Shown here: in pieces, positions 49,119-61,442 of the stretch
How positions within the stretch are numbered: position 1 is the first letter of the stretch
Layout: the number at the start of each line of letters is the position of its first letter
Assembly: GCA_007026445.1 (NCBI GenBank)
Contig: VDMD01000003.1
Span: 1,550,001-1,614,000, forward strand
From: Schizophyllum amplum
Taxonomy: Eukaryota; Basidiomycota; Agaricomycetes; Agaricales; Schizophyllaceae
Length of the DNA stretch: 64,000 bases
Reading direction: 5' to 3'
Notes under the pieces: generated by a model
Told to the model about the DNA's origin: nothing
Databases searched by the model: none
The model's input: the letters and a program-made list of their open reading frames with translations, nothing else
Program-made: the position numbers and the translations under genes

Positions 49119-50516
49119 AGATGTTCCAAACCATATGCAGGACAGATAACCTGTCGCAGACGGTCCGCGAGCACATACATCTGGTGCCCATCCTCCGCAA
49201 GCACCCCGTCTTCGTCCAGTGCTCGGTCTATCTTCTCGAAATAATCAACCGCGCCGGACAGGTGAGCGACCTGACATGCTGCTGCATGGAGCTGGATGTA
49301 CCTGCGAGACGGCAGCGGGTACGCCTTCTCGTCCGGTGTCGTGAACTCAATGATGCCGTCGTCAGAGTAGTACCTCTCGCTGAACAATGTTGCCGCGGGT
49401 CCGCAAACACGGTAACGGTGGCCGTCCTGTAGATTACAACGATCAGAAAGCGTATGAGGCGACTGACATATACACGTACAGCATTTCCAACGTGCTCTAG
49501 CCAAATGTCCAGGGTATCGAATGGATCATGAAGGTCAGCACACAGAGATAGGATGTTCTCCAGCCGATGGACCAGCGGGCCCTTTAACTCGTGTAATATG
49601 TCGCCACGGCCGAAGTGTTCGAAGATTTTCCACACAGATGCTGCCCATTCCTGTACAAGTAGCAAAGTTATGATGAGTTGCTATCAAAACAGAACTACTT
49701 GCGTACTTTCTTATTGTCATCCTTGTGGATATCTTGGTTGATTGATTCGCTCAAGATATGCGCACACTCCAGTTTACAAAAAGGCACCTTGACTGCTGCT
49801 GGGTTCTTCTCTACGTCCTCGAGTTTGATCGACCTCGGCAAAGCTGGCGTCGATAGTAACATAGCTTTCTTCGTCGAAGGTGGCATGCGGTTATTAGCGA
49901 GTGGTGAAGTGCGAGAGAAAGATTTGGTAAGAACGCATTGATTGTTGTCGCGTACGTGGGCCTCGCAGGGATGAAATTAGTAGTGTAGCGCGACCGAGAT
50001 CATATAATCGTAATTGTTTTTTCGCGCTGGAATGGCTTTTAGGTGCCTCGACGAGGGTGTCCTCAAAAACTTCCCTCTGGACATCGAAGGAAGGGCGAGA
50101 TGGGTGAGAGCTATCAGACGGTATACGACCTTGGCTTTTCCAAACTGTTGAGCGTGAGCGGGACAGTCCAACAGAATGTTACTGAACTCACAAGCACGAA
50201 GAAAATAATCGCAAATAAAAAGCCCTGAATCAAGAAGTTTCTCCTCAGACTGGCACGAGTGGATCGAACGAGCAAGCTCCGAGCGACACATATCCCCTTC
50301 GAAGACTTTAAAGAGCCAACCGACGATGCGGATAGACATTACGTGCATCTCGAGTACTGTCTGATCCTTTTTGGTATGCTGAGTTTGGGGCAGTCGGGCA
50401 AGGCCGTCCAAGTACTGGCGTTCGAGGGTAACAAGCCTTCCGTAGGCGCTTGCCCAGTCGGGCTGAAATTGAAGTTCTGAAATCGATGACGGTAGCTCAG
50501 TAGGACGCCAGGCCAT
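49115..50516 (-). pseudogene. HNH_2-type endonuclease gene, probably damaged
   Basis: Five exons can be laid out: 50192-50516, 50014-50144, 49707-49961, 49480-49650, 49115-49426. If all are spliced they give 397 residues. The architecture matches a basidiomycete HNH family: an N-terminal helical part (LVTLERQYLDGL, GWLFKVFEG), then FWKSQGRIPSDSSHPSRPSF, VRDNNQCVLT, CAHILSESIN, HRLENILSLCADLHDPFDTL and a C-terminal LHAAACQVAHLSGA. The intron between exons 2 and 3 (49962-50013, 52 nt, good branch site and acceptor) begins TTACGA instead of GT or GC. Without splicing the frame is lost. This suggests a mutated donor and a pseudogene, unless a rare splice is used. The gene is bracketed by a perfect 16-bp direct repeat. 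Confidence 0.72.
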
Positions 50517-50843
50517 TTTCACGTTGGGCAATTGTGGTCGCGCGCGAGGTTCAACTTTCAACGTTCAACGTTCAAGCTGAATTCAAGGAGTGTCGATGCG
50601 TCGATGGTGGCGGAACGAAAACAAGAAGCCGCATTGGCCAAATTATCACGTGACGATCGCGCCGATAATCACATGACTCGATGTTGAACAAAAGTCCCGG
50701 CTCCGCCGGTCCTGATTCTGTAAATTTTGTCTTGCTCAAGTTGCTGCAGCCAGGCTGCAGCTGGTTTTGTCTAAGTGATAGGCCATCTCCCAGTTCCGAA
50801 ACCGTCTGGAGGTTTAGTACTATCAAGGGTGCTGCATTCTTGT
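50517..50843. other. intergenic, between the HNH gene and tRNA-Ser
   Basis: About 330 bp containing the right copy of the 16-bp direct repeat. No other feature seen. Confidence 0.5.
50560..50575. repeat. right copy of the 16-bp direct repeat flanking the HNH gene
   Basis: aacgttcaacgttcaa, identical in sequence and orientation to 49103-49118. It lies 44 bp upstream of the HNH start codon. Confidence 0.9.
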
Positions 50844-50925
50844 GTTCAGATGACCGAGTGGTTAAGGTGATGCCCTGCTAAGGCATTGTGCTTTGCACGC
50901 GGGTGTTCGAATCGCCCTCTGAACG
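50844..50925 (+). tRNA. tRNA-Ser (anticodon GCT)
   Basis: The 82-nt cloverleaf has acceptor stem gttcaga/tctgaac, a D-arm with gagtggttaaggt, anticodon stem tgcc/ggca with loop ctgctaa (anticodon gct), a long variable arm (ttgtgctttgcacg) as expected for serine, and a T-arm with gttcgaat. No intron. It decodes AGC/AGT. Confidence 0.95.
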
Positions 50926-51371
50926 AACCTTTTTGTCGGTTTTCGAGCGCTCAAGCGCTCGGCTTTGGTTCAGCTTCCAAGACATAAACAAGCCTTGCGC
51001 GCTCTGACTTTATAGCCTGAGACTCTTCCGCGGCGGCTTGAAGCCTTGAAGCCTTCCGCGGCGGCTTGAAGCTTGAAGCCTTGAGGCCGCAGCCCATCCC
51101 CCGAACATAGTTCACAGTCTTATTGAGAGCGATACGGTCGACCGGATTATCGATACAATGATCCTGCATATTGCAAGTAAGTAGGTCCCGGTGGGTCAGT
51201 ACATACACCCTTCCCTTTATCATCCCTTTGCATAATCTATCTTCCAACTGTGTTGGTAATCGCACGAGTGACTACTACACTCCAGATAGCCGCGCGACCA
51301 TGCGTTGTTTACCGCGCGCCTACGCTCGCGATAGCCGCCCGACTACGCTCACGACAGCCGCCGCGACGCCG
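50926..51371. other. intergenic, tRNA-Ser to FAD synthetase 3' end
   Basis: About 445 bp without a gene. It has a short repeat of cgcggcggcttgaagc (two copies, 51036-51072) followed by more ttgaagcc runs. Confidence 0.5.
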
Positions 51372-53786
51372 CTATGCCGATTTCCCAGCCTGCACCATTC
51401 CCCTCCCCGCCCTCTCCAGCTCGCCATCAGTCAGCTCGTACGCTGGTCTGTATCGTCTCTCGGTCGTGGTGGGGGTGAGAGTCGCGGTCGTCCTGTCGAT
51501 GGCAGTCGCGCTATCCGTCCTGTCGATGGCGGTCGCGCCACTCGTCCCGTCAGTGGCAGTGTTGCTGGTGGTTGTAGTTGCAGTTCCCGTAGTCGTAGCT
51601 GCACTGCCCGTGGTCGTAGCTGCCGGGCCCGTGGTTGTAGCTGCCGGGCCCGTGATCGTAGCTGCCGGGCCCGTAGTCGTAGTAGCTGCAGCGTCCCCCG
51701 CCGCGGGTGGCGCCGTATCGATATCCTCGTGCGCCGTATCGATATCCTCGTGCGCCGTATTGATATCCTCGTGCGCCGTATCGATGTCCTCGTCGGGGAC
51801 GAGGAGCGCGGGGTTGGGGAAGGTGTTGAAGGTGGAACCGAGGGATGTGTATCTGTCGCAGGGTGGTCAGCTAATATTTCAGCGACGTCCATTACGAGTG
51901 AAGCGACGTCCATTACGAGTGAAGCGACGTCCACCACTGTCAGCGACGTCCATTACGAGTAAAGCGGCAAACTCTTAAGGCGAAACGATGCATCCTCCAA
52001 CAAACGGACCACCCACGCAGGACAATGAACCCAACGCAGGACAATGCATCCCCTACGCAAAACGATGCATCCCATACGTCGAACAATGCATCCCCACGCG
52101 CATTCATCCCGACGCAAGCCCCACAAGCTAGCGATCACCGCCACGAACCATACAACCTCCACTTCAGACAACAGAACCTCCCAAACCATCCTATCCCGCT
52201 TCAAGAAAAACAAGCAAACGAACCCTCCCGCTTCAAACCCCCTCCCGGTTCAAACCCATCCCGCTTCAAATCCTTCCCAAACCATCCCATCCCAAACCTC
52301 AAAAAAAAGAAAAGAAAAGAAAAAACACACACAAACAAACCAAAAAAAAAAAAAAACCAAAGCAAACAAACCCCACTCACCCCTGATCATACAACGCACA
52401 ATACGGCACGTCCAACCCCCTCAAAAACACCCACACGTCCTGGTAGCCCCAGTTGATGATCGGGTTGATGCGCTCGAAGGCCGGCCAGCCGGGGTCGGTG
52501 GGGTTGCGGAAGGAGAGGCGGGCTGGGGAGGGGGGTTGGGGTGTTAGTAGGGGTGTTAGTGATGGTGGGAGGGAGGGTGTTAGTGATGGGTTTATTTGGG
52601 GCGGGGGAAGGGGGAGGGGAAGGGGCGGGGGAAGGGTTTTGGGGCGGGGGGAAGGGGGGTGGGGCTTTGTGTACCGGGGGGGATGGTTGTTCAACGTCGT
52701 CAAGTACCAAACTCACCACCATGCGGATCGCTGCGCCTCGTCCCGATCAGAATCGCGCCGATGCGGGGGAAGGTGTCCTTGTAGGTCTGCAGCGCGTGCT
52801 TCATGCCCTCCGCGCCCTTGGCCTTGCCCACTGCGCCCTTGGCCTTGCCCACCGCGCGCGGCGGGGCGTGGCCGTCCGCCCGAGGGGGTGCGATGCCGTC
52901 CGCCCGAGGGGGCGCGTGCGGCTGGCCGACAACATATTCGGTCCTCCCACCTTCCCCACCCACCCCCTCCCCCCTCGGCGTCTCCACACTCTCCACGCCC
53001 TCCTCCTCCTCCGGACGGATGTGGAAGAGGTCGAGGTTGTAGATGCGCGCGCACACGGCGATGAAGTCCTCGAGCGCGGGGAAGGGGGAGGGCACGGCGA
53101 TGTAGAGGGCGGGGATGGGGGGTGGGGTGGGGGTGGTAGTGGTGGTGGTGGGTGCGGTGGTGGTGGATAGGGTGGTGGGTGCGGTGGTGGTGGTAGTGGT
53201 GGTAGATGACAAAGCGAGGGTGGGTGCGGATGTGGGTGACGTGGGGGTGGATGACGAGGCGAGGGTGGGTGCGGTGGTGGATGATACAGAGGCTTGGGAG
53301 ACAGGTCGTCTGCGATAGAGTACGGCGGTGTAGAGGTGGAGGAGGACGGTGCCTGTAGGGTGGGGTGTAAGAAAGTGGTGAGTAGGCCGAGGATTAGGAT
53401 GAAGTGGGCCGCGAGTCACGCACAATCCTTGCCGCCGTTGAAGCTTATGGACATGCGATCGAAGCTGGGGAGGATGATTAGCGTCTGGGTCTATGGAGGT
53501 TGCTGGGACATGATTGGTATCTGGACACGACGAATATCCAGACAGGAAGAGCAGCCAGACAGGAAGAGCAGCTAGATACGAAGAGCACCTAGACGTGTAC
53601 AAGGACTCGCACGACTCACCCATAATCATCCAGCGCATCCTCCACCACGATTAGCGCCTCCCTGATCAACGGGGAGATCGGATCGTTGCCGTCCGCCCAG
53701 TCGTAGACCTGCGCGGCTATCTTGGCGCAGTCGAGCGTGGGCACGGTGTCGCACGTGTCTAGCAAGGCTTGCTTGTCGCTGTCCAT
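51372..53786 (-). CDS. FAD1: FAD synthetase (FMN adenylyltransferase, PAPS-reductase fold) with low-complexity insertions
   Basis: Five exons (53620-53786, 53424-53464, 52717-53352, 52381-52522, 51372-51852) give 488 residues, against about 300 for yeast Fad1. Core motifs are [20 protein letters not shown] (nucleotide loop), [55 protein letters not shown] and the terminal [17 protein letters not shown]. The enzyme makes FAD from FMN and ATP in the cytosol. Two blocks of extra sequence interrupt the core. In exon 3 these are a Thr/Ser/Pro run and repeated APPRADG and VGKAKGA units. In exon 5, TAHEDID and TTTGPAA repeats lie just before the last conserved motif. Intron 51853-52380 is 528 nt and repeat-rich. 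Confidence 0.93.
51560..51800. repeat. coding tandem repeats in FAD synthetase exon 5
   Basis: A 21-bp array (core gatatcctcgtgcgccgtatc on the + strand, about four copies) and a run of gtagctgccgggcccgtg-type 21-bp units lie side by side and are translated in frame. Confidence 0.88.
51881..51967. repeat. about 21-bp minisatellite in the FAD synthetase intron
   Basis: Four units around agcgacgtccattacgagtg inside intron 51853-52380. A second looser array (caggacaatgcatccc type) follows at about 52011-52105. Confidence 0.9.
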
Positions 53787-54451
53787 CGTGACGACGCGAG
53801 AAGGACTCTGGGGCTCGGGGACACTTTGGATCGAAGCGATTCAGCAATGTCGATAACCTCGGTGTGGTACAAGTAGGATAGAAGGAGCCGGTGCCTACGT
53901 GCTTGACCTCAGAGTTCAGTGATGTGGCCGAACTGTGGCCGACGTTCTAACGGATCCGAATCGCGATCGGGCCGTGGTGATTACACGTGTTATCGTCCGA
54001 CAGTGGCTAACACTAACATTGGGCATAACAGTGATAAACAGCGCACATATATTTGGGGTTACGTGGTTGTCCACTGGGGATTGTACTAGCCGGCTTATTT
54101 TACTATAGCTACACTGCATGCACGACGTTGGATGGCATTGGCAACCGTCTCTGTGAGTCTCATCGCGCCTGCGATTCCAGCGGCGATCTCTGCACTCTCA
54201 TCGGCGACGACTGTTCCTTCCAATGGAGCTTGGATATGAATAGAGGCAGCTGTGGAAGGACAGGGCAGGACTGAGAGTCTGAGACACTTGAGGGGCTGAG
54301 GAACAAATGCGGAAGAAACATGGATGAACGGGACGAGGTTCGCATTGATCGGGCCGGACTCCCGTACACGCACAATCAAGATGCAGCGCGTTGAGCTTGC
54401 TGCCTCCTGACTCTCGCGTCCATCTCTCCTCGTATTCACTCGCCCGTCGCC
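53787..54451. promoter_or_regulatory. divergent promoter region of FAD synthetase and GDP-fucose synthase
   Basis: About 665 bp between divergent start codons. No gene and no clear TATA box near either ATG. Confidence 0.45.
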
Positions 54452-56683
<2,232 letters not shown>

Positions 56684-57127
56684 GAAGATCGTGGGGTGTC
56701 TGCATGAGGGATGTCATGAGGGAAACGCGGGAAGGCTCCAGTGATACTGCAGAGAGTAAGATCCTGAAGTGAGTGGGCAGCGCGCATGTACTTTAGACCT
56801 GATTTTTGACGATGGAGTGTTGTATGACGATGGAGTGTTGTATGACCTGAATGGGCGACCACTTTGCGGCGCTGGATGTTGAGTGTTGACGGCCTTAACG
56901 GTCTGGGCAGTGTTACAAGCCTTGACGGTTCTGACGGGCTGGGTGTTGAATGCCTTGATGGCGGGTGCAAACTGCCTCGCTGTGCTGGATGCCAGCGGTG
57001 CCGTGACTGTGGTGCGTTGAATGATAACCGGGGCGTCGACTGGTACCGGTGCGTTGGGCAGGTAATTACCTTGGTTTGCCCGCCGTCGCTTTGCCACATT
57101 CTTAGTGCAATCGCACAATTTGGATGC
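56684..57127. other. intergenic
   Basis: About 440 bp between + strand genes. It has loose repeats of ccttgacggttctg type at about 56890-56960. The open minus-strand frames here look like shadows. Confidence 0.45.
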
Positions 57128-58074
57128 ATGGCGTCGATTTCTTTCAAGAAGCCTGGCGAGGTAAGGAGTTCAACTTGTTCATTCAACAAATCTTGCAAAC
57201 TGATGTTACATCGAACGCAGGAGGGTTGTCTCGTTTTTCAAGAATTCAAAGGCCCGTTCCGTTGTGCATGGGCTCGCAGCGGCACGCATCACTCCTTTAG
57301 GTGATACACGTATACTGACTCTTCCCAGGACTGACTTGCTTCCAGTGGTTCGCGCGCTCGTCGTGCGCAATGGACATGGGCCCGCAAATGTTATGAATTC
57401 GGCTCTGTTCTTGAATCGACAAAGCAGTTCTCGATGCGGCACAATAGCCAGCAGACGAGGGCCCACTTCGGCTGGTCAATGGTGACCTTTAAGAACGGGA
57501 ACAACGACCCGTACACTCATTCATTCCCTCCTTCTCCCTGCTCCTTCACAAATCCTGGCATGCGCAGGCACCGCTCGACGCCTCCGCACGGTCAAGAGAC
57601 GGTACGTACACCTTCTACTGTGGCGGCATTCACCAGTTCTGACAAACACCCTAGGCTGGACCGTCTTACCATGACCGAGAGGCGGACGAAGAGTTCTACA
57701 ACCCGCTGCTGTTCCCGACGATCAGTCCCTCCGCCAGCGCGATCCCGGTCGTCAACGACTGGGTCAATCCATTCGCGCCCGATGCCACACTCCCTCAAGG
57801 ACACTATGCGCAACCGAACTACGGCTCGCCCTACCATGGCGTGGACCCACGCGCTCCTGCGATGCAGGACCAGTTCCAGTACTACCTGCCACCGCAGCCA
57901 GCGAACGTTGCCCCGGTGCCACAATGGCAGCCGTACCAGCAGCTCGCTAGTGATCATCAGCAGCCCACAGGTGGCTACCAGCAGCTCGCTAGCGCACATC
58001 AGCAGCCCGCAGGTCGTCACCGGCAGCCCGCCCAGCAGCTTCCAGGTCGCCACCGACAACAGGCAGCGGGTTAG
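57128..58074 (+). CDS. unrecognised protein with Pro/Gln-rich C-terminus
   Basis: Four exons (57128-57160, 57221-57300, 57346-57601, 57655-58074) join in phase to 262 residues. I do not recognise the family. The N-terminal 120 residues are basic and aromatic (for example QWTWARKCYEFGSVLEST and HFGWSMVTFKNGNNDPYTHS). The C-terminal half is rich in Pro, Gln, Tyr and Ala and ends in two copies of a YQQLAS-HQQP unit. This composition recalls transcription-factor activation regions, but no DNA-binding domain is evident. The start is the first ATG in phase and is uncertain. Confidence 0.55.
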
Positions 58075-58095
58075 TCTGCGGCTCGACCGTCAGAG

Positions 58096-58609
58096 GTGCT
58101 TCGACGCCTAATTTATGGCAGCGCTGAATTGTGGCCAACAGATGTCGCGCACCAAAATACTGCCTGGCCTGCTCCAACGCCTGGAAGCGTGCAAGAGCCA
58201 CCAGTAGTTCAGACGCGAGTGCACCGTCGCCGCGTCTCAACAAGAACGTCATCATCAAGGGATCCCAGGTCTGGGGACCAACGGCGCGGAGAAGAGGGTG
58301 GAATGCATGCCACTGTTGATGGGTGCGTGTTTACTCAAGATTATCCCCCGTGAGCCGACGTCCTGACCTACGCTTGTTGGTCGATATAGCCGGGCGAGGT
58401 TGAAGGCTGATGTGACGTACCCGCGGCTCGTTATTCCGCCTCCCGGCTCGAAACTCATTTTGAACGAGCGCGCTTTTCAAAGTCAAGATGGATATATGCG
58501 TTGTTGCACGTGCTTTAGGGGATTCGACAAGATCAGCTGGTTACTACACCATGTCACGTACGGCCATCGTGAAAGCGATGCTCATGGGAGCCACGAAGTA
58601 CAAGGATAA
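58096..58609 (+). CDS. possible small protein with a degenerate C2H2-like motif
   Basis: Two exons (58096-58322, 58390-58609) join in phase to 148 residues. The second exon holds YMRCCTCFRGFDKISWLLHH followed by VTYGH, a Cys-x2-Cys ... His-x4-His arrangement like a single zinc finger. The region before it is Pro/Gly-rich. It starts only 22 bp after the stop of the previous gene and could be a further exon of that gene. No family was recognised. Confidence 0.35.
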
Positions 58610-59152
58610 AGCCGACTTCAGGTAATTTCTCTCTGGTGAGACTAGAGTAGAGCAAAGAATAGGTACACGAAATTTGGCATTGTAGAAGGTCTCGCGCGCA
58701 ACGTGAGCGGTAATTTCGCGACCGGCCTTAAGTAGCTACTTACTAGCGAAGTCACTGCTTTCAAGTATGGCTGGAGACTCGAATTCATGGGCTGACAATA
58801 CATCAGTACGACGTTGAGACGTGAGGAAAGCGGCAACTTAGGGTAAATCAGGCTTCGAGCCGACAGTGTGCCATTGGTGTGCCACCCGGAACGTTGATCA
58901 CGACGCAATACGGCAATTCCCAGACGTTTCTTGCTTACTGCCAAATTCTGAACCGAATCAGCTTACAGTGCTCCCGCCGGCTGTAGCTTTGGGGTTACAT
59001 CGACATTGAAACAGTCTGCCTCAGAAGACTATATAGTATATATTCACAAGACCTGGGCCCTATAAACATACCCATCGCCTCGGCCCACCGCAAAGGTGCT
59101 TACCACCGTAGTCTGCCTGAGATGTTTCTTTCGTTGACTTCGTGGCACAGCG
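58610..59152. other. intergenic
   Basis: About 540 bp upstream of the APH-like gene. Nothing beyond promoter sequence was recognised. Confidence 0.5.
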
Positions 59153-60049
59153 ATGTCCCTAGTAGCAGACACTTTCGACGAGTCCGCCTTGTACGACTAC
59201 CAAGATGCCGAACTGGAGAGCTATATTGCTAATTCCCCTCGCATTTACACGACACGCCAGGAAGGTATTCGGAAACTATCACCTCAACTAGCGGCCAAAC
59301 CAGTCCCATGGCCTGTTGACCCACAGGACGAGGTACTCGCGCTTGAGCGCGCCCGTTCCGCCGGAGTCCGTGCCCCCGTCGTGCACCGTGTCGTTCCCTG
59401 CGAAGACGAAGGCCACTTCCTCGTCATGGATCTTATCAAAGGCGCGACCCTCGAGCAGATCTGGCAGTCCATGGGCTTCATTGCAACTCTCCGCCTAGCG
59501 TGGCAGCTCCGAACCTACCTCCGTTCCATGGCTTCCGTCACCTCGCAAACCACGGGAGGCATACATTCTGGCCATGTGGAGTCGGAGTGGATCCAGGGCC
59601 AGTATGGGCCTATCCCGCACGCATCGCCAACTTCATTCTCCAACTACTTGAATTGGTGGCTCAGTCAATGCCGTCCCACGGAGTATCGGGCCCATCCTGA
59701 GCTCGCCTTTCAGCCTGCACCTCACCATACGCTGGTCCATCAGGATCTTGCGCCACGGAACATGATAGTCGACGCAGAGGGCGCTCTCTGGGTTGTTGAC
59801 TGGGATCACGCTGGTTTCTATCCCCCGTGCATGGAGTACGGCGGGATGGTGGCGATAGGCCACGCAATGCCTTGGCTCACGGCGTCGACGTGGACTGCCT
59901 GGTGGGGACGACTCAGGTGGTCGTTCTTCCGATGGGTCGCGTGTGGTCCCGGTTGGCGGTACACAAAGCAGCTGAAGGGATTGGCAGTCGTGCGTCAGCG
60001 ATCGATGCAGTTCCGGCTGGCAAAGGGGCCTTTCTCGATGAAGCGTTAG
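59153..60049 (+). CDS. APH/choline-kinase-like phosphotransferase, single exon
   Basis: An uninterrupted 298-residue frame, unusual in this intron-rich window. It has the aminoglycoside-phosphotransferase-type catalytic loop LVHQDLAPRNMIVD (His-x-Asp-x4-Asn) and the metal-binding VVDWDHAG. N-terminal lobe elements are VHRVVPCEDEGHFLVMDLIK and GATLEQIW. Basidiomycetes carry many such intronless or intron-poor paralogues of unknown substrate. Resistance to drugs should not be inferred. It lacks neighbours of related function. Confidence 0.9.
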   Translation: MSLVADTFDESALYDYQDAELESYIANSPRIYTTRQEGIRKLSPQLAAKPVPWPVDPQDEVLALERARSAGVRAPVVHRVVPCEDEGHFLVMDLIKGATLEQIWQSMGFIATLRLAWQLRTYLRSMASVTSQTTGGIHSGHVESEWIQGQYGPIPHASPTSFSNYLNWWLSQCRPTEYRAHPELAFQPAPHHTLVHQDLAPRNMIVDAEGALWVVDWDHAGFYPPCMEYGGMVAIGHAMPWLTASTWTAWWGRLRWSFFRWVACGPGWRYTKQLKGLAVVRQRSMQFRLAKGPFSMKR

Positions 60050-60351
60050 CGTGAACGAAGGTGAAGGTGAAGAGGACGGGCACCTACAGTGCATTCAACG
60101 CGCGCACCTTTCCAAGTTCATGTATTCCGCTTTAAATTTCGGAACTGTCACATGCATCCTTCGTAAGTACATGCGAGTCGACTGCCAGTGGGTGCAATTT
60201 GTCTGCAAACACTAGCAACCTTTTTCGCCGTCCAGTCTCCGTTTTAACCGCTCGCCGAACGCGGGAGGCGCTGCGCCTGTTGGCGACGTTCCCAAAAAGC
60301 TGTACAGTGTATGCCTGAAGACTGGGCAGCTTTCCACGAAAATACATACGT
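60050..60351. other. intergenic
   Basis: About 300 bp with no gene seen, downstream of both the APH-like gene and tRNA-Val. Confidence 0.5.
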
Positions 60352-60424
60352 TGGTTCAGCCCGGGATCGAACCGGGAACCTTTCGTGTGTGAGACGAAAA
60401 TCATAACCATTAGACCACTGAACC
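60352..60424 (-). tRNA. tRNA-Val (anticodon CAC)
   Basis: The 73-nt cloverleaf on the minus strand has acceptor ggttcag/ctgaacc, D-arm gtggtctaatggtta, anticodon stem ttcgt/acgaa with loop ctcacac (anticodon cac) and T-arm with gttcgatc. No intron. Confidence 0.96.
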
Positions 60425-61442
60425 TCGATAGTTTGGGGTAAACCTAAGACATATATAATATCACTGCTAGGTATTGGTGCCAAACAACGGATGCCTCACC
60501 CACTCGCCCCGAGCGCCCTCAGGCCGGTAGTTCCAGGGTAGTTCTGCACCGGCTCCGCAATGCATTATGGGTGTTTCCTTGACAAAATGCCCTTCGGCTT
60601 GTCCGGCCAATTACCTTGCTGCAGCCCCCGAATTCCCTCTGCCAGGTGCCTCATCCTACCAACATCCTGCTTCAAGTTAAGTACGGCCGCAATCTCACTG
60701 ACCATACAAACAACAGCGCATTGCGCGCAGGTTCGTCATTAGAGCAGTCCGTGGGTCGTAATGGTATCTACATAGATGTGCGCGAGATAAAGGAGGTGAG
60801 CATCGAGGAGCAGAAACGGACGAATACATCGCCCAACTCTGCCCGCCGCCTCCGCGAGCGAGCAGCGACTAGCGAGTGAAGTAAATGCACGCCCGCCCGC
60901 GCGCAGTATCTAGCATCCCCCCGACTCTCGCGGCGTAAGCGTAGGTAAATAAATACAGTATCAGGAAAAAGTACTAGGGCTGTCCGAGCAGCAGGTAGTA
61001 GTGATGGCCGAGACGTGGAATATGGGGGAGCTAGGTATGGATGGATCAGGTATGCTAAAGCGATGGACCGTGGATGCGTAGCTAGAGCTATATACACAGT
61101 GGGTATGGCGTGAGCCAGGCGTAGGTAATGACCAAGTGCGGGTGATGACCATGTGTGGGGTGGTAGTGGTGACGGGCAGAGCTATCGCTCGGGCTGTCCG
61201 TTTGCGAAGATTGCCGGACGCGACGACGGATCGTCGTCGCGAGTCGCGTAGTGAGTATGCCGGACAGACGAGGTGTCCCTGCGACGAGATGGTGGTACAT
61301 TCGACTTGGCCGGTGGATGCAGGTGGCGGCCTGATGCTGGTGTCCATGTTGCGATGCGATGATGAGTGCCTTCCCCTTCTTCTCTTCTCTCCTCCTCTTC
61401 TCTAGAACCCCGACGTCTGCACCCCAGACGTCCTCACCCCCT
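60425..61442. other. intergenic
   Basis: About 1.0 kb between tRNA-Val and the 3' end of the KRE6-like gene. No supportable gene. Confidence 0.5.

Noticed and set aside
56714..57118. Minus-strand frame encoding a Thr/Ala-rich protein
   Set aside because: It overlaps intergenic loose repeats and the + strand exon model; no splice support or conserved motif.
58642..58944. A 100-codon minus-strand frame
   Set aside because: No recognisable domain, and its hydrophobic end comes from A/T-rich sequence. It was judged a chance frame.
59153..60049. Aminoglycoside resistance gene
   Set aside because: The catalytic loop is shared by a wide kinase-like superfamily abundant in fungi. Nothing points to drug modification.
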